From the NCBI RefSeq assembly GCF_000332175.1, contig NZ_KB235914.1:1861368-1925367 (forward strand): 64,000 nt of DNA, written 5' to 3'. The notes below the pieces were generated by a model, which saw only the letters and a list, made by a program, of their open reading frames with translations, had not been told where the DNA came from and did not search any database. Numbering within the stretch: the stretch's first letter is position 1; every line of letters starts with the position of its first letter. Below, piece after piece: positions 16,274 through 27,133 of the stretch. Source of the DNA: Pseudanabaena sp. PCC 6802 (GTDB lineage: Bacteria; Cyanobacteriota; Cyanobacteriia; Pseudanabaenales; Pseudanabaenaceae). Position numbers and translations under genes: made by a program.

Positions 16274-17589
16274 TACTGCTTAACCATCCCTTCGTAGCGT
16301 TGCGAAATAACATATGTTTGAATTTGCTTAGCAGTTTCAATCGCCACACCAACCAGAATCAGCAAAGAAGTTGCGCCAATCCCGCTAAAAGTCTGTACGC
16401 CTGTAGCCCGTTCTACAGCAGTCGGAACCACTGCCACTGCACCCAAGAAAATTGCCCCTAATAACGTAAGCCGATTCAGCACGCCGCTGATATACGTGGA
16501 AGTAGCAGTGCCAGGACGAATGCCGGGGATACTCGATCCCATCTTCTTGAGGTTTTGCGACAAATCTACGGGGTTGATAATTAACGAAGAGTAAAAATAG
16601 CTGAACCCTAGAATCAAGACTAAATAAAGTGCTACGTATCCCCAAGTATTTGGTGCAAGAAAAGTTGAAACTTGCACCAACACTGGGTTGTTAGAAAACT
16701 GCCCTAGTGAAGCAGGCAAAATTAATACCGAGGAGGCAAAAATAATTGGCATCACGCCTCCCTGATTCAGCTTTAAGGGCAAATAATTAGCCTGCTCTCG
16801 ATAAAGCTTGCGTCCTACCTGGCGGCGAGCAGAAATAATCGGAATGCGCCGCGTTCCTTCTTGCACAAATACAATAGCAACGGTCATCAGTAAAAAGACT
16901 GCCAGCAAGAGAATCACGCCACCTACTCTAGAACTATCTTCCTGAGCTAGTTTAATCGTGCTGCCCAACGATCTAGGTAAACCAGCTACAATACTGATAA
17001 ATATCAATAATGAAGCACCATTGCCCACGCCCTTTTCAGTAACCAGCTCGCTTGCCCACATCACAAACATCGAGCCAGCCGACAACGCCAACATGGTTTC
17101 AATCAGAAATACTGGTCCGGGGTTTTCCACAGCAGGCACTCCGTTGTAACCGACACCTTGCAGCCAGATGCCAATACCAAACCCCTGTAGTAGCGCCCAA
17201 CCAAGCGCAACATACCTCGTATATTGCGATATTTTACGCCTGCCAGCTTCACCCTCATTTTTCTGAAGATTCTCCAGGGTGGGCAGTGCCGCCGTCATCA
17301 GTTGCATGATAATTGAGGCATTGATATAGGGAATAATACCTAGTGCAAATATCCCTAAAGCTGATAAACCGCCGCCAGAGAAAATATCAATAAAGTTGAT
17401 AATCTGGTTGCCTTTGACTGCTTGAGAGAAAACTTGTCTATTTACATCAGGTAGGGGAAGGAAAATTCCCAGTCGCACGAGGATCAGTATGCCCATTGTA
17501 ATTAGCAGCCTGCTTCGGAGTCCGGCTGCCTGTGCCATCTGCATGAATGTTTCCTGTGCTGATGGCGTTTTGCCTTTACTGATTACCAT
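16273..17589 (-). CDS. secY: preprotein translocase subunit SecY
   Basis: A 438-residue polytopic membrane protein with about ten helices. SecY hallmarks include RLGIFLPLPDVN near the N-terminus, the plug region FSGGGLSALGIFALGIIPYI, and KMGSSIPGIRPG followed by TYISGVLNRLTLLGA. It forms the channel of the Sec translocon in plasma and thylakoid membranes. It keeps its conserved place between rplO and adk. A 128-bp gap containing a short palindrome separates it from rplO, so a separate promoter is possible. Confidence 0.95.
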   Translation of the reverse strand: MVISKGKTPSAQETFMQMAQAAGLRSRLLITMGILILVRLGIFLPLPDVNRQVFSQAVKGNQIINFIDIFSGGGLSALGIFALGIIPYINASIIMQLMTAALPTLENLQKNEGEAGRRKISQYTRYVALGWALLQGFGIGIWLQGVGYNGVPAVENPGPVFLIETMLALSAGSMFVMWASELVTEKGVGNGASLLIFISIVAGLPRSLGSTIKLAQEDSSRVGGVILLLAVFLLMTVAIVFVQEGTRRIPIISARRQVGRKLYREQANYLPLKLNQGGVMPIIFASSVLILPASLGQFSNNPVLVQVSTFLAPNTWGYVALYLVLILGFSYFYSSLIINPVDLSQNLKKMGSSIPGIRPGTATSTYISGVLNRLTLLGAIFLGAVAVVPTAVERATGVQTFSGIGATSLLILVGVAIETAKQIQTYVISQRYEGMVKQ

Positions 17590-17684
17590 GACGCTTTTGC
17601 CCTGAGACGTAATTAAGACCTAAAGAGAAAATAAAATACCTAGCTCTAATTCTACGATATTAGGTATTGGTATAGACCCATGTA

Positions 17685-17703
17685 GGGTGGGCAATGCCCA
17701 CCT
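17685..17703. repeat. short palindrome (GGTGGGC / GCCCACC), second copy
   Basis: TAGGGTGGGCAATGCCCACC, the same palindrome as at 3599-3615, inserted in the rplO-secY spacer of the ribosomal operon. It could form a small hairpin in the transcript. Confidence 0.5.
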
Positions 17704-17717
17704 TGCAAATGCGATAA

Positions 17718-18167
17718 CTAGGCACTCGTGCTGTGACAAGTGCCCCCAGCAGCTTCTATTTTGCTCTTAGCTCCAGTTGAGAAAGAATTTGCGTGGACGG
17801 TAAGCGCTACGTTTAGTTCGCCTCTGCCCAAAATCCTCAGCGGCCCATCATTTTGGGTGACAATTCCAGCATCCATCAGCGATTCCATCGTAACGCTGCT
17901 ACCCTTGGGTAACTGTGCCAAGTTTTCGACGTTAACTATAGTAAAGTGCTTGGGATTGACTATGGGAAAATGCTTTAATTTGGGCAAGCGACGGTAAAGG
18001 GGAATCTGACCGCCTTCAAAACCCGGTCTGGTTGGTCTGCCGGAACGCGATTTTTGACCGCGCATTCCAAAACCACCGCTAGCACCCTGCCCGGCGGAGA
18101 TGCCGCGCCCAACGCGCCGCTTGCGGTGCTTAGCGCCAGCTTGAGGTCTTAAATCTTCGATCTTCAT
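17718..18167 (-). CDS. rplO: ribosomal protein L15
   Basis: A 149-residue protein with the Gly/Arg-rich N-terminus [16 protein letters not shown], then [10 protein letters not shown] and the L15 core [14 protein letters not shown]. The spacer of 124 bp after rpsE contains no rpmD (L30), which is the normal situation in cyanobacteria. Confidence 0.95.
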   Translation of the reverse strand: MKIEDLRPQAGAKHRKRRVGRGISAGQGASGGFGMRGQKSRSGRPTRPGFEGGQIPLYRRLPKLKHFPIVNPKHFTIVNVENLAQLPKGSSVTMESLMDAGIVTQNDGPLRILGRGELNVALTVHANSFSTGAKSKIEAAGGTCHSTSA

Positions 18168-18291
18168 AATCTAAAAGTTATCGGTTACTTAGTTGTGGGC
18201 TGGCGTAGGGAGAGATTTAGGCAAAATCCAATGGTTTTAGCTGTATTGAATGCAAAAACTGCCCCTACAGAAACTTTGTTTTCTGGAAATC

Positions 18292-18906
18292 CTAGTGGTA
18301 AAGCGCATCTACAGGGATTTCCCTAGCATTGGCGACATCGCGGAACGTACGCAATGCAGACAAGGCACTAACAGCCGCACGAGCATTGTTGAGCGGGTTG
18401 CCCGAGCCTAGTTGCTTGGCCAAAATATTTTTCACTCCAGCTAGTTCCAGAACCGTGCGCACGGCACCACCAGCAATTACACCTGTACCTGGAGACGCGG
18501 GACGGATCATCACTTTAGCACCACCACCTACACCACTACTGGGATGGGGAATGGAGTCAGACTTGGTCAAAGGTACTTGTACCAGATGTTTTTTGCCATC
18601 AACCACGCCTTTTTTGACGGCACCAATTACGTCGCTGGCTTTGCCAACACCAACACCGACCTGCCCTTTTTCGTTGCCAACGATCACGATCGCTCTAAAA
18701 CTAAGCTTTTTCCCGCCTTTGACAACTTTAGTGACGCGACGAATTTGCACGACGCGCTCTTGCCATTCCGAATCTTTTTCGGTGCGGGCGGCGCGATCGC
18801 CACCTTTTTTAGCATCGCCGCGCTTACCTTTACCGCGCTTTTCCTCAGATCCTTCAGCATCTGAGCCACCGCCGCGACTATTTCTATCTCTTCTACGTTC
18901 TGCCAT
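18292..18906 (-). CDS. rpsE: ribosomal protein S5
   Basis: A 204-residue protein with a highly charged N-terminal extension of about 45 residues, then the double-stranded RNA-binding domain ([33 protein letters not shown]) and the C-terminal domain ([19 protein letters not shown]). It shapes decoding accuracy in the 30S subunit. It follows rplR within the operon. Confidence 0.95.
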   Translation of the reverse strand: MAERRRDRNSRGGGSDAEGSEEKRGKGKRGDAKKGGDRAARTEKDSEWQERVVQIRRVTKVVKGGKKLSFRAIVIVGNEKGQVGVGVGKASDVIGAVKKGVVDGKKHLVQVPLTKSDSIPHPSSGVGGGAKVMIRPASPGTGVIAGGAVRTVLELAGVKNILAKQLGSGNPLNNARAAVSALSALRTFRDVANAREIPVDALYH

Positions 18907-18960
18907 TTTTTTGTTATCTTTTGTTAGTTATCGTGCTAGTTCTCTTTAGTTGCATAACCA

Positions 18961-19323
18961 TTAAAAATCTAACCCAGCTTCGCGTGCTGCTTCAGCCAGT
19001 GCTTTGACTCTGCCATGATAGAGGTTGCCGCCGCGATCGAATACTACTTGAGAAATGCCTGCTGCCAAGGCTCGCTTTGCTAATAGTTCGCCCACTTTGG
19101 CAGAAGCATCGCAGTTAGAGGTCGATGCTAAGCTTGACTTTAGTTCTACTTCGAGGGTAGAGGCAGCAGCCAGAGTATGCTGTGCGACATCGTCAATCAC
19201 CTGGGCCACAATATGCTGGTTGGAACGAAATACAGATAGACGCGGGCGATCGGCAGTTCCCGATAGGTGACGGCGAATGCGTTGGTGACGGCTGTGGGTT
19301 GCTTGTTTATGACTAACTTTCAT
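18961..19323 (-). CDS. rplR: ribosomal protein L18
   Basis: A 120-residue 5S rRNA-binding protein. It has the basic N-terminus [20 protein letters not shown], then [15 protein letters not shown] and the ending [17 protein letters not shown]. It lies between rplF and rpsE. Confidence 0.95.
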   Translation of the reverse strand: MKVSHKQATHSRHQRIRRHLSGTADRPRLSVFRSNQHIVAQVIDDVAQHTLAAASTLEVELKSSLASTSNCDASAKVGELLAKRALAAGISQVVFDRGGNLYHGRVKALAEAAREAGLDF

Positions 19324-19357
19324 AGTGTTTATTTGTGTTAGTAACGAGTTCTAGTTT

Positions 19358-19897
19358 CTACTTCTTACCTGTCTTACCAGCTTTGCGCCTGACCACTTCA
19401 CCTGCGTAGCGAATTCCTTTGCCCTTATATACTTCAGGTGGTCTCACCGCACGAATTTGCGCCGCGATATTACCGACAGATTCTTTGTCAATGCCAGTAA
19501 CTATCACATTAGTGTTATTCTCCACGGCCAGTTGAATTCCTGCTGGTGCTTCTACGGGAACGGGGTTGCTATAGCCCACATTGAGGATGAGAGTAGTACC
19601 TTGGACTTGGGCACGATAGCCTACGCCCTGAATCTCCAGGCGGCGTTGAAAACCTTCCGATACACCCTCGACCATATTCGCAACCAGGGTGCGACAGAGT
19701 CCGTGCATCTGCCTGGCCGGTCGAGAATCATCGCGACGATTTACCTGTAGAACGCTATCGCTCTGGACAACTTCCACCTGGTTGGGCAAAGTACGTTGTA
19801 GTTCGCCTTTAGGTCCCTTAACCGTGACATGCTGCCCGGCAATTGTAACGGTCACCTTATTAGGGACGGGAATGGGGCGTTTACCAATACGAGACAT
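19358..19897 (-). CDS. rplF: ribosomal protein L6
   Basis: A 179-residue protein starting [15 protein letters not shown], with [11 protein letters not shown] and the C-terminal signature [16 protein letters not shown]. It binds near the factor-binding stalk base of the 50S subunit. It sits 30 bp after rpsH. Confidence 0.95.
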   Translation of the reverse strand: MSRIGKRPIPVPNKVTVTIAGQHVTVKGPKGELQRTLPNQVEVVQSDSVLQVNRRDDSRPARQMHGLCRTLVANMVEGVSEGFQRRLEIQGVGYRAQVQGTTLILNVGYSNPVPVEAPAGIQLAVENNTNVIVTGIDKESVGNIAAQIRAVRPPEVYKGKGIRYAGEVVRRKAGKTGKK

Positions 19898-19927
19898 AGA
19901 CTTTAGCCGTTAGTTTATGAGTAGTAA

Positions 19928-20329
19928 TTACCAAATGAAGCAGAGTACTTCGCCGCCTACACCCTGGCGACGAGCCTCGCGATCTGTCATGATCCCTTGG
20001 GATGTTGAAATAATCGCTATACCAATGCCACCCAACACCCGTGGTAAGTCCTTGTGATTTGAATAGACTCGCAACCCAGGACGGCTGACGCGCTTTAGCG
20101 TGTTAATAATTGGCTGTCGATTTTTACCCTGATATTTGAGCGAAAGCATGAGGCGGCGGTCAATCCCTTCACCTACTTCTTCAAAATCAGCAATATAACC
20201 TTCCTGCTTGAGCACGCGAGCAATGTTCTGCGTCATCTTGGTGGCAGGAATCGCCGTAACTTGATGTCTCGCTAAACAAGCATTGCGAATGCGCGTCAGC
20301 ATATCGGCGATGGTATCAGTGGTTGCCAT
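19928..20329 (-). CDS. rpsH: ribosomal protein S8
   Basis: A 133-residue protein: [13 protein letters not shown] at the N-terminus, [14 protein letters not shown], and the C-terminal [18 protein letters not shown] signature. It lies directly after rplE; rpsN (S14) is absent from this position, as usual in cyanobacteria. Confidence 0.95.
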   Translation of the reverse strand: MATTDTIADMLTRIRNACLARHQVTAIPATKMTQNIARVLKQEGYIADFEEVGEGIDRRLMLSLKYQGKNRQPIINTLKRVSRPGLRVYSNHKDLPRVLGGIGIAIISTSQGIMTDREARRQGVGGEVLCFIW

Positions 20330-20352
20330 CTGTATCTCCTAATTGATCCCGC

Positions 20353-20898
20353 TTATTGTTCCCGAAAAGGCATATTCATCGCTTTGAGCAAAGCACGTCC
20401 TTCTTCATCCGTGTTTGCTGTGGTGACGATCGAAATGTCCATACCTCTAATCTGATCGATGCTGTCATAACTGATCTCTGGAAATATCAACTGTTCGCGC
20501 ACGCCTAGCGTGTAGTTGCCGCGACCGTCGAAACTCTTGGGGCTAACGCCACGAAAGTCGCGAATCCGAGGCAATGCGAAGTTAATCAGGCGATCTAGAA
20601 AGGCATACATGCGATCGCGCCGCAGTGTCACCATCATGCCAATGGGCATACCTTCGCGAATCTTGAACCCAGCGATCGCTTTTTTAGCTCTAGTCACTAC
20701 GGGCTTTTGGCCTGTAACGATCGCGAGCTCGCTCAGGGATGCTTCCAAAGCCTTGGCATTTTGAGAAGCCTCACCTAGACCGCGATTGACCACAACTTTG
20801 TCAAACCTGGGCACTTCATGCACGTTTTGATACTTAAATTGCTCGATCAGCTTGGGGACAGCTTGATTTTTATAGGCATCTTTGAATCGATTAGACAT
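20353..20898 (-). CDS. rplE: ribosomal protein L5
   Basis: A 181-residue 5S rRNA-binding protein: [40 protein letters not shown], and [19 protein letters not shown]. It is 81 bp downstream of rplX. Confidence 0.95.
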   Translation of the reverse strand: MSNRFKDAYKNQAVPKLIEQFKYQNVHEVPRFDKVVVNRGLGEASQNAKALEASLSELAIVTGQKPVVTRAKKAIAGFKIREGMPIGMMVTLRRDRMYAFLDRLINFALPRIRDFRGVSPKSFDGRGNYTLGVREQLIFPEISYDSIDQIRGMDISIVTTANTDEEGRALLKAMNMPFREQ

Positions 20899-20979
20899 TT
20901 CAGTAACTCTAAAATTGTGAATTCCTGGTCTTGGTCAGGAGTGTAAAACTGGTTGCTACGACTTGGCAGGTTTAGCAGG

Positions 20980-21342
20980 TTAAGAATTCAAAGTTTCCCC
21001 TGTTTTCTTTAACATGCGTACCTTTTTCCCAGATTCGGTAAAGGTGTAGCAAACTCGACTGGCAACTTTCTCTTTCTCGGAATAGAGCATCACCTTCGAG
21101 CTATGAATGGGAAACTCTTGGGTAAGGATCTGACCGACATCGCCCTCACGTTGGGGCTTTAAGTGCTTCGTCTTAGTGTTAACCCCTTCAACAATCACTT
21201 CGCTGGTTTGAGGTAAAACTTTGAGAACTTTACCAACTTTACCCTTACTAACACCGGATATCACCTGCACCATGTCGTCCTTCTTGACATGCATTTTGAA
21301 TGAGGTGCGATTACCCCTTAACTTGGCTGGCTTATGGGACAT
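20980..21342 (-). CDS. rplX: ribosomal protein L24
   Basis: A 120-residue KOW-domain protein: [33 protein letters not shown], and [19 protein letters not shown]. It helps initiate 50S assembly. It begins 2 bp after the rplN stop. Confidence 0.95.
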   Translation of the reverse strand: MSHKPAKLRGNRTSFKMHVKKDDMVQVISGVSKGKVGKVLKVLPQTSEVIVEGVNTKTKHLKPQREGDVGQILTQEFPIHSSKVMLYSEKEKVASRVCYTFTESGKKVRMLKKTGETLNS

Positions 21343-21344
21343 TT

Positions 21345-21713
21345 TTAGAGTACCTCCGGCGCTAAAGATATGATTTTGGTGAAGTTTTTATCGCGCAATT
21401 CTCTTGCCACGGGACCAAATACGCGCGTACCTCTGGGATTGCCTTCCTGGTTAATAATCACCGCCGCGTTGTCATCAAACCGGATGCTCATGCCACTTTC
21501 GCGGCGAATGCTGTTACGAGTCCGTACGATCACGGCTCTCACGACATCAGACTTTTTCACTGGCATATTGGGAGTGGCATCTTTGACCGCTGCAATAATC
21601 ACGTCGCCGACTGCGCCAAACTTGCGATTGCCACCAGCTAGAACGCGAATGCAAAGTAGCTTTTTTGCACCGCTGTTATCAGCCACATTTAAGTATGTTT
21701 CTTGTTGAATCAT
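21345..21713 (-). CDS. rplN: ribosomal protein L14
   Basis: A 122-residue protein from ATG 21713 ([17 protein letters not shown]), with CIRVLAGG and [16 protein letters not shown]. The open frame extends 24 codons upstream, but those residues are not L14-like, so the conserved MIQ start is preferred. Confidence 0.95.
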   Translation of the reverse strand: MIQQETYLNVADNSGAKKLLCIRVLAGGNRKFGAVGDVIIAAVKDATPNMPVKKSDVVRAVIVRTRNSIRRESGMSIRFDDNAAVIINQEGNPRGTRVFGPVARELRDKNFTKIISLAPEVL

Positions 21714-21806
21714 CTGTTTCTTCCTGTGTCTCCTGGCTTTTGCCTTGCTGCTAATTTTGCTAGCCCCAGCAATGCCAGAGAGCAATAACTAATAACTACG
21801 ATTTAA

Positions 21807-22055
21807 CTACTCTGCATTCGATCCGATAATTTCGGTGACAGTCCAGCGCTTGGTGCGGCTGAGGGGACGAGTTTCGCGGATGCGGACGCGATCGCCTTCT
21901 TTGCACTTGTTACCCTCATCGTGGGCTTTAAATCGTTTGGTTTTAACCACGATTTTGCCGTACTTGGGATGCGGGGCGCGGTTTTCAATTGCCACCACCA
22001 CCGTTTTTTCCATCTTGTCGCTTACGACTAGACCAACTCTTTCTTTTACCGCCAT
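21807..22055 (-). CDS. rpsQ: ribosomal protein S17
   Basis: An 82-residue OB-fold protein: [39 protein letters not shown], then [13 protein letters not shown]. It lies directly after rpmC with a 3-bp gap. Confidence 0.95.
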   Translation of the reverse strand: MAVKERVGLVVSDKMEKTVVVAIENRAPHPKYGKIVVKTKRFKAHDEGNKCKEGDRVRIRETRPLSRTKRWTVTEIIGSNAE

Positions 22056-22058
22056 CTT

Positions 22059-22280
22059 TTACGATTCTCCTGACGCTTGCGCTTGGATTTGTCTTGACCG
22101 CTCAACTGTCATGAGTTGAGCTAGTTTATGCTTGGCATGTTTAAACATGTGCGGCTGCACTGGTTGCCGGGTTGCCAACTTGAGGCGGTAGTTGAATAGC
22201 TCTTTCTTAACTGCAACGATCTCCGTTTGCAGATCCTCGTCGGAAAGCTCGTTTGCTACTTGAATCTTGGGGAGTGCCAT
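22059..22280 (-). CDS. rpmC: ribosomal protein L29
   Basis: A 73-residue helical protein from ATG 22280 (MALPKIQVANELSDEDLQTE), with KKELFNYRLKLATRQ typical of L29. The frame is open for another 36 codons, overlapping rplP out of frame; the short form fits the family. The start lies 4 bp after the rplP stop. Confidence 0.93.
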   Translation of the reverse strand: MALPKIQVANELSDEDLQTEIVAVKKELFNYRLKLATRQPVQPHMFKHAKHKLAQLMTVERSRQIQAQASGES

Positions 22281-22284
22281 GAAC

Positions 22285-22698
22285 TTAATCCTTCTCGCGC
22301 TTGATGAATCTGGTTTTGATTGGCATTTTGGCAGCCGCCAGTCGGATTGCCTCTTTGGCAATGTCCTCGGGTACGCCAGCCACTTCAAACATGACTCGAC
22401 CGGGTTTGATTACCGCTACCCAAAACTCGGGAGCGCCTTTACCAGAACCCATGCGGGTTTCAGCAGCGCGCTGGGTGACGGGTTTATCTGGAAACATGCG
22501 AATCCAGATCTTGCCACCACGTCGGATGTAACGGTTCATGGCGCGGCGGCTGGCTTCGATCTGACGAGAAGTAATCCAGGCTGGCTCCAGAGCCTGCATG
22601 CCATAATCGCCAAAGTCAAGTTCGTTACCTCTGGTAGCGGGGCCTGCCATGCGACCGCGCTGTTGCTTGCGGAATTTTGTTCGTCTGGGACTTAACAT
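22285..22698 (-). CDS. rplP: ribosomal protein L16
   Basis: A 137-residue protein: [19 protein letters not shown], then [20 protein letters not shown], and [19 protein letters not shown]. It helps position tRNA in the 50S A site. It lies 14 bp after rpsC. Confidence 0.95.
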   Translation of the reverse strand: MLSPRRTKFRKQQRGRMAGPATRGNELDFGDYGMQALEPAWITSRQIEASRRAMNRYIRRGGKIWIRMFPDKPVTQRAAETRMGSGKGAPEFWVAVIKPGRVMFEVAGVPEDIAKEAIRLAAAKMPIKTRFIKREKD

Positions 22699-22712
22699 AA
22701 GATTTACCCTTT

Positions 22713-23462
22713 TTAACCCTCTGCTCCGGAACGATCTTCAAACTGCGGACGGCGGCGTTGCTGGCGACGGCGCGGCTGATTTTGTGGCGGCGCAGTTTCT
22801 TCACCCGCGATAATCTCGCCTTTAAAAATCCAGACCTTAATCCCGATTACACCGTAGATAGTTTGTGCCGTCTTATAGCTGTAATCAATATCAGCTCTGA
22901 GCGTATGCAAAGGCACTCGACCTTCTCTCACCCACTCAGTACGGGCGATTTCTGCACCGTTTAAGCGTCCGCCGATCTGTACTTTGATGCCCTCGACTCC
23001 AGCTCGCTGCGCCCTTTGAATTGCCTGGCGGACTACACGACGAAAGGAAACGCGGCGTTCGATCTGTTGGGCAATGTATTCAGCGATCAGGGGGGACTCG
23101 GCATCTACTCGCGCCACTTCGACGACATTAATGCGAATCTGGCTGGTGCCGGATTTACGCATGCCATCGCCTTGGGACAGGTGCTTGACCAGACCCTGGC
23201 GTAGTTGCTCGATCCCCGAGCCACCACGTCCGACCACAACACCCGGACGGGCGGTACGGATTTCAAGATCGACCTGGTCGGCTTTGCGCTCGATCAGAAT
23301 TTCGGCAATCCCCGCGCTACTGAGGGTTTTCTCAATGTATTGACGAATTTTATGGTCTTCTTCGGCTAGGGCGGGGTAGCGATCGCCACCAGCAAACCAA
23401 CGGGATAGGTGAGGTTGCGTAATGCCTAGGCGTAGACCAGTGGGGTGAATCTTCTGACCCAT
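22713..23462 (-). CDS. rpsC: ribosomal protein S3
   Basis: A 249-residue protein: [20 protein letters not shown], a KH domain ([17 protein letters not shown]), and [21 protein letters not shown] basic, Gln/Arg-rich tail ([17 protein letters not shown]) is longer than the minimal bacterial form. It lines the mRNA entry channel. Start is 3 bp after rplV. Confidence 0.95.
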   Translation of the reverse strand: MGQKIHPTGLRLGITQPHLSRWFAGGDRYPALAEEDHKIRQYIEKTLSSAGIAEILIERKADQVDLEIRTARPGVVVGRGGSGIEQLRQGLVKHLSQGDGMRKSGTSQIRINVVEVARVDAESPLIAEYIAQQIERRVSFRRVVRQAIQRAQRAGVEGIKVQIGGRLNGAEIARTEWVREGRVPLHTLRADIDYSYKTAQTIYGVIGIKVWIFKGEIIAGEETAPPQNQPRRRQQRRRPQFEDRSGAEG

Positions 23463-23465
23463 CGA

Positions 23466-23825
23466 TTATGACTCCTGCTGCATTGGTCTAACTACAATCG
23501 TGATGTGGCAAGTTGGCTTGCGGATTTGGTAGGCTCTACCTTGGGCGCGGGGACGAAAGCGCTTCAGACTCGATCCCATGTCAGCGTAGGCTTGACTGAT
23601 CATGAGATCGCCGCGATCCATGCCATTGTTATGCTCGGCGTTTGCCACGGCAGAACGCAAAACCTTGGTAATCGGATCGCAGGCACGGTAAGGCATGAAT
23701 TCTAAAATCATCAGCGCCTCGCGATAGGAGCGACCTCTGATTTGATCCAGTACCCGTCTGACTTTGTGAGGTGACATGCGGATGTACTTGGCTACGGCCT
23801 GCACCTCATCCATTGCTAATAGCAT
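23466..23825 (-). CDS. rplV: ribosomal protein L22
   Basis: A 119-residue protein: [39 protein letters not shown], and [19 protein letters not shown]. It lines the peptide exit tunnel. MDEVQ at codon 5 is an alternative start. Confidence 0.95.
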   Translation of the reverse strand: MLLAMDEVQAVAKYIRMSPHKVRRVLDQIRGRSYREALMILEFMPYRACDPITKVLRSAVANAEHNNGMDRGDLMISQAYADMGSSLKRFRPRAQGRAYQIRKPTCHITIVVRPMQQES

Positions 23826-23828
23826 TTC

Positions 23829-24107
23829 TTACCTCCTTGCCTTTTTATCGCTTTTGGCATGACCGCGAAACGTGCGAGTGGGCGCAAATTCCCCTAGCTT
23901 GTGACCTACCATCTGGTCGGTAACGTAGACGGGCACGTGGGTCTTGCCGTTGTGTACGGCTATCGTATGCCCGATCATCTGCGGCAAAATTGTCGAGGCA
24001 CGGGACCAGGTTTTAATAACCTGCTTGTCGCCCTTGGCATTGAGGGCTTCTACTTTACTGAGAAGGTGATCGGCCACAAATGGACCTTTCTTTAGCGATC
24101 GCGGCAT
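23829..24107 (-). CDS. rpsS: ribosomal protein S19
   Basis: A 92-residue protein: [40 protein letters not shown], and [18 protein letters not shown]. It sits in the 30S head, 3 bp before rplV. Confidence 0.95.
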   Translation of the reverse strand: MPRSLKKGPFVADHLLSKVEALNAKGDKQVIKTWSRASTILPQMIGHTIAVHNGKTHVPVYVTDQMVGHKLGEFAPTRTFRGHAKSDKKARR

Positions 24108-24189
24108 AGACTTATACTTTGAATCTGAAACTTTTTATATGGAAACTGAATAGCAGCAAATCATTGGGATTGAGCGCTCAGGTTAATGA

Positions 24190-25053
24190 CTAGGCATTAC
24201 GTCCGCCCTTACCACGCTTCGAGCCTTTACGACGACGGCGGACGATCAGGGCATTGCTCAGCTTTTTCTTCTTACGAGTTTTGTAACCCAAAGTAGGCTT
24301 GCCCCAGGGAGTGACTGGTCCGCTGCGCCCAATAGGGGCACAACCTTCACCACCGCCGTGCGGGTGATCCACAGGGTTCATCACGGAACCGCGTACCATG
24401 GGACGACGACCGCGCCAGCGATTGCGACCAGCTTTGCCCAGACTTTGGTTGTTATGCTCGGTATTACCAACCTGACCGATCGTGGCATAACATTCGCGTC
24501 GCACCATCCGCACTTCACCAGATGGCAGCTTTAAGGTGACAAAGTCGCCTTCTTTAGCAGCAATCTGAGCGCCAGCCCCTGCTGCCCGTACCATCTGACC
24601 GCCCTTACCAGGTGTCATCTCTACGTTATGCACCACAGTACCCAGTGGAATATTAGAAAGAGGTAAAGCATTACCCAGCTCTAATGGTGCGGATTCTCCA
24701 GACTGAACTATGGCTCCAACTTCCAAACCTTTGGGGTGCAGGATGTAGCGCTTTTCACCGTCTTGATAAAACAGCAGAGCGATCCGAGCATTGCGATTGG
24801 GGTCGTACTCCACTGCTGCTACTTTAGCTGGAATATTGTGCTTGTTACGCTTGAAATCGATGATGCGATACAACTGTTTGTGTCCGCCACCACGCCTGCG
24901 GCTAGTGATTACACCGCGATTATTGCGACCTTTTTTACGGTGAACGCTTACTACCAGGGATTTCTCTGGCGTTGACTTAGTAACTTCGGCGAAGTCAGAT
25001 ACCGCTAGCTGCCTGGTACTGGCTGTATATGGTTTGTATACGCGAATGCCCAT
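24190..25053 (-). CDS. rplB: ribosomal protein L2
   Basis: A 287-residue protein: [40 protein letters not shown], and [13 protein letters not shown], the conserved block near the peptidyl-transferase centre. It is needed for subunit association. It lies 94 bp after rplW. Confidence 0.95.
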   Translation of the reverse strand: MGIRVYKPYTASTRQLAVSDFAEVTKSTPEKSLVVSVHRKKGRNNRGVITSRRRGGGHKQLYRIIDFKRNKHNIPAKVAAVEYDPNRNARIALLFYQDGEKRYILHPKGLEVGAIVQSGESAPLELGNALPLSNIPLGTVVHNVEMTPGKGGQMVRAAGAGAQIAAKEGDFVTLKLPSGEVRMVRRECYATIGQVGNTEHNNQSLGKAGRNRWRGRRPMVRGSVMNPVDHPHGGGEGCAPIGRSGPVTPWGKPTLGYKTRKKKKLSNALIVRRRRKGSKRGKGGRNA

Positions 25054-25147
25054 GATTTTGGTTTTGGTGATTGGTGACTGGCTATTGACTGCTGCAGAAG
25101 ATCTAAGTCTAAGAACTCAGATAAAAGCTCACAGCAGGCTAGGAACT

Positions 25148-25462
25148 TTAAACTTCAGGGAAGAGGTTAATTTCGCTACCCGGAGCGAGAGTAACGATGG
25201 CACGCTTGTATTGAGGGCGCTTGCCAGCAAATTTGCCAATCCGCCTGGATTTGGCAGGCAGAATATGGGTATTTACTTTTTGCACCTTAACGTCAAACAA
25301 AGCTTCAACCGCTGCTTTCACTTCAGGCTTGGTAGCATTCTCAAGCACTTCAAATGTATATTTGTTCTGCTCTAATAAAGCTGTTGCTTTTTCATTCACC
25401 AAGGGTCGTCTTAGGACATCGGCAAGACGACGTTGGTTAAATTCTGTTGGTATCTTAGCCAT
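25148..25462 (-). CDS. rplW: ribosomal protein L23
   Basis: A 104-residue protein: [40 protein letters not shown], then [20 protein letters not shown]. It provides the docking site for trigger factor and SRP at the tunnel exit. It lies 14 bp after rplD. Confidence 0.95.
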   Translation of the reverse strand: MAKIPTEFNQRRLADVLRRPLVNEKATALLEQNKYTFEVLENATKPEVKAAVEALFDVKVQKVNTHILPAKSRRIGKFAGKRPQYKRAIVTLAPGSEINLFPEV

Positions 25463-25476
25463 GCTGCTCGTTCTCC

Positions 25477-26109
25477 CTACTGCTGCGTTCCGTAGACTGC
25501 TTGAATCTTCTCTAAAGCGGGCGCTGTAATCACTAGCTTGTCCGCCGTCACCAGGTCAAAAACGTTAAGCTGATCGGCTGTAATTAATACCAAATTAGCT
25601 ATATTACGAGCTGAAAGGTAGATATTTTCCGCTTTCTCAGCCACAATCAACAAAACTTTCCGATCTGGGGTTACGCCCCAGCGACCTAGAGCTGCAAACA
25701 GTTCCTTGGTTTTGGGTTGAGGTAGTTCGGCAGCAAAATCTGCAACTACGACCGCATCGTCCAAACGACCGTGCAAAGCCGTACACAGAGCTAGACGACG
25801 TTCTTTACGATTCATCTTGAGATTAAAGTCTCTGGGCTTGGGGCCAAAGATGACACCGCCACCGCGCCAGAGCGGCGATCGCGTCGATCCTGCCCTGGCT
25901 CGACCAGTACCCTTCTGCCGCCACGGCTTGCGACCGCCACCGCGCACCTCGGCACGGGTTTTAGCACAAGCATTACCCTGACGAGCATTGTTAAGCTGGC
26001 GTATCAGCGCGCGATGCACGATATCAGCAGCACTAGATTCTTTAGCAACGCGCAAATCTAGACTGACTTCACCAATCTGTTTTCCTGTCCAATCTTGTAA
26101 TACAGGCAT
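25477..26109 (-). CDS. rplD: ribosomal protein L4
   Basis: A 210-residue protein: [51 protein letters not shown]. In E. coli L4 also represses its own operon; whether that happens here is unknown. It lies 18 bp after rplC. Confidence 0.95.
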   Translation of the reverse strand: MPVLQDWTGKQIGEVSLDLRVAKESSAADIVHRALIRQLNNARQGNACAKTRAEVRGGGRKPWRQKGTGRARAGSTRSPLWRGGGVIFGPKPRDFNLKMNRKERRLALCTALHGRLDDAVVVADFAAELPQPKTKELFAALGRWGVTPDRKVLLIVAEKAENIYLSARNIANLVLITADQLNVFDLVTADKLVITAPALEKIQAVYGTQQ

Positions 26110-26127
26110 ATCCTTCTCGATCCTCTC

Positions 26128-26769
26128 TTAATTCGCCTTACCTACAACCTTGGCGGGAACGATGCTTAACAAAGCACCCGGTTTGCCAGGAACTGTACCT
26201 TTGATTAGCAGCAGGTTATTCTCTGCATCTACCTGGAATAGCATCAGCTTGCGACAGGTGATTTGCTTTCCACCCAGGCGGCCTGCCATCCGCTTACCCG
26301 GGTAAACGCGACCCGGTGTAGTACCCGCACCAGTGGAGCCAGGCAGACGGTGGTTTTTAGAGCCGTGAGCCATAGGTCCGCGTTTAAATCCATGTCTCTT
26401 CTGATAACCTGCAAAACCTTTGCCAATACCCGTACCAATTACATCTACAATCTGTCCGTCATTAAATTGACTGACATCTAAGACCTGACCGAGTTGATAG
26501 TTACTAACATCTGGCACGCGATATTCTTTCAGGTGCTTGACAGGATCGCTTTCAGATTTCTTTAAGTGACCCATCTCTGGTTTAGAGATCAGCTTTTCCC
26601 TAGTCGTGCCATAGCCAAGCTGAATGGCTTGATAGCCTTCCTTAGCTGCAGTTTTGATTTGCGTAATTTTGCATGGCCCAGCTTGAACAACTGTGACAGG
26701 GACGGCATTGCCATCATTGTCAAATAGTTGAGTCATACCGAGCTTTGTGCCGAGAATACCGACAGACAT
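26128..26769 (-). CDS. rplC: ribosomal protein L3
   Basis: A 213-residue protein: [37 protein letters not shown], and [17 protein letters not shown]. It is the first gene of the operon. S10 (rpsJ) is not upstream, as in other cyanobacteria, where it lies in the str cluster. Confidence 0.95.
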   Translation of the reverse strand: MSVGILGTKLGMTQLFDNDGNAVPVTVVQAGPCKITQIKTAAKEGYQAIQLGYGTTREKLISKPEMGHLKKSESDPVKHLKEYRVPDVSNYQLGQVLDVSQFNDGQIVDVIGTGIGKGFAGYQKRHGFKRGPMAHGSKNHRLPGSTGAGTTPGRVYPGKRMAGRLGGKQITCRKLMLFQVDAENNLLLIKGTVPGKPGALLSIVPAKVVGKAN

Positions 26770-27048
26770 GTTAAAGACTTCCCTTTCTTCTAGATGAAGG
26801 CTTTGAGAGGGTTCTGATGGATGGTGAATGAAGCTAGTAAAGTTAGACTAACGATCCGAGCGATCCAGAACTTCAGAAACTCAAACTTGCTTAATAGCTA
26901 AGCCACATTTGCAGTAGCAGCTATATTTATGACATGGACACAAGAAGTAAAAACCTCTCAGTTTCCTTTTTAGTCACAGTAAACGAATATAACCTAAATC
27001 GGCAACGATTGTCTAGTAAATATTCAAGTATTTTTAAGAATTGCTTGA
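26770..27048 (-). other. untranslated leader and promoter region of the ribosomal operon
   Basis: About 280 bp upstream of rplC without a credible gene. If transcription starts near 26980, the mRNA leader is roughly 210 nt, long enough for autogenous control by a ribosomal protein. No specific leader structure could be confirmed by eye. Confidence 0.4.
26986..27015 (-). promoter_or_regulatory. candidate promoter of the rplC-infA operon
   Basis: On the minus strand, TAGACA (27010-27015) and TATATT (26986-26991) are separated by 18 bp, a good fit to a group 1 sigma promoter. It is the best match in the gap upstream of rplC. Not demonstrated. Confidence 0.4.
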
Positions 27049-27049
27049 A

Positions 27050-27103
27050 ATCAAAAAAAACAAGGATGCCCTCTATACTTTACCTTACTTGAGAGGACAT
27101 CCT
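27050..27103 (-). terminator. rho-independent terminator of the downstream lipoprotein gene
   Basis: On the minus strand AGGATGTCCTCTC pairs with AGAGGGCATCCT across a short loop and is followed by TTGTTTTTTTTG. It lies 31 bp beyond the stop of the lipoprotein gene at 27134 and upstream of the ribosomal operon promoter, so it insulates the operon. Confidence 0.75.
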
Positions 27104-27133
27104 GAGTTTTTGCTTGCTGCTAACTAGCCAACC

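Noticed and set aside
18329-18949. 206-codon plus-strand frame over the S5 gene
   Set aside because: It is the antisense shadow of rpsE; codon use and composition are implausible and S5 is certain.
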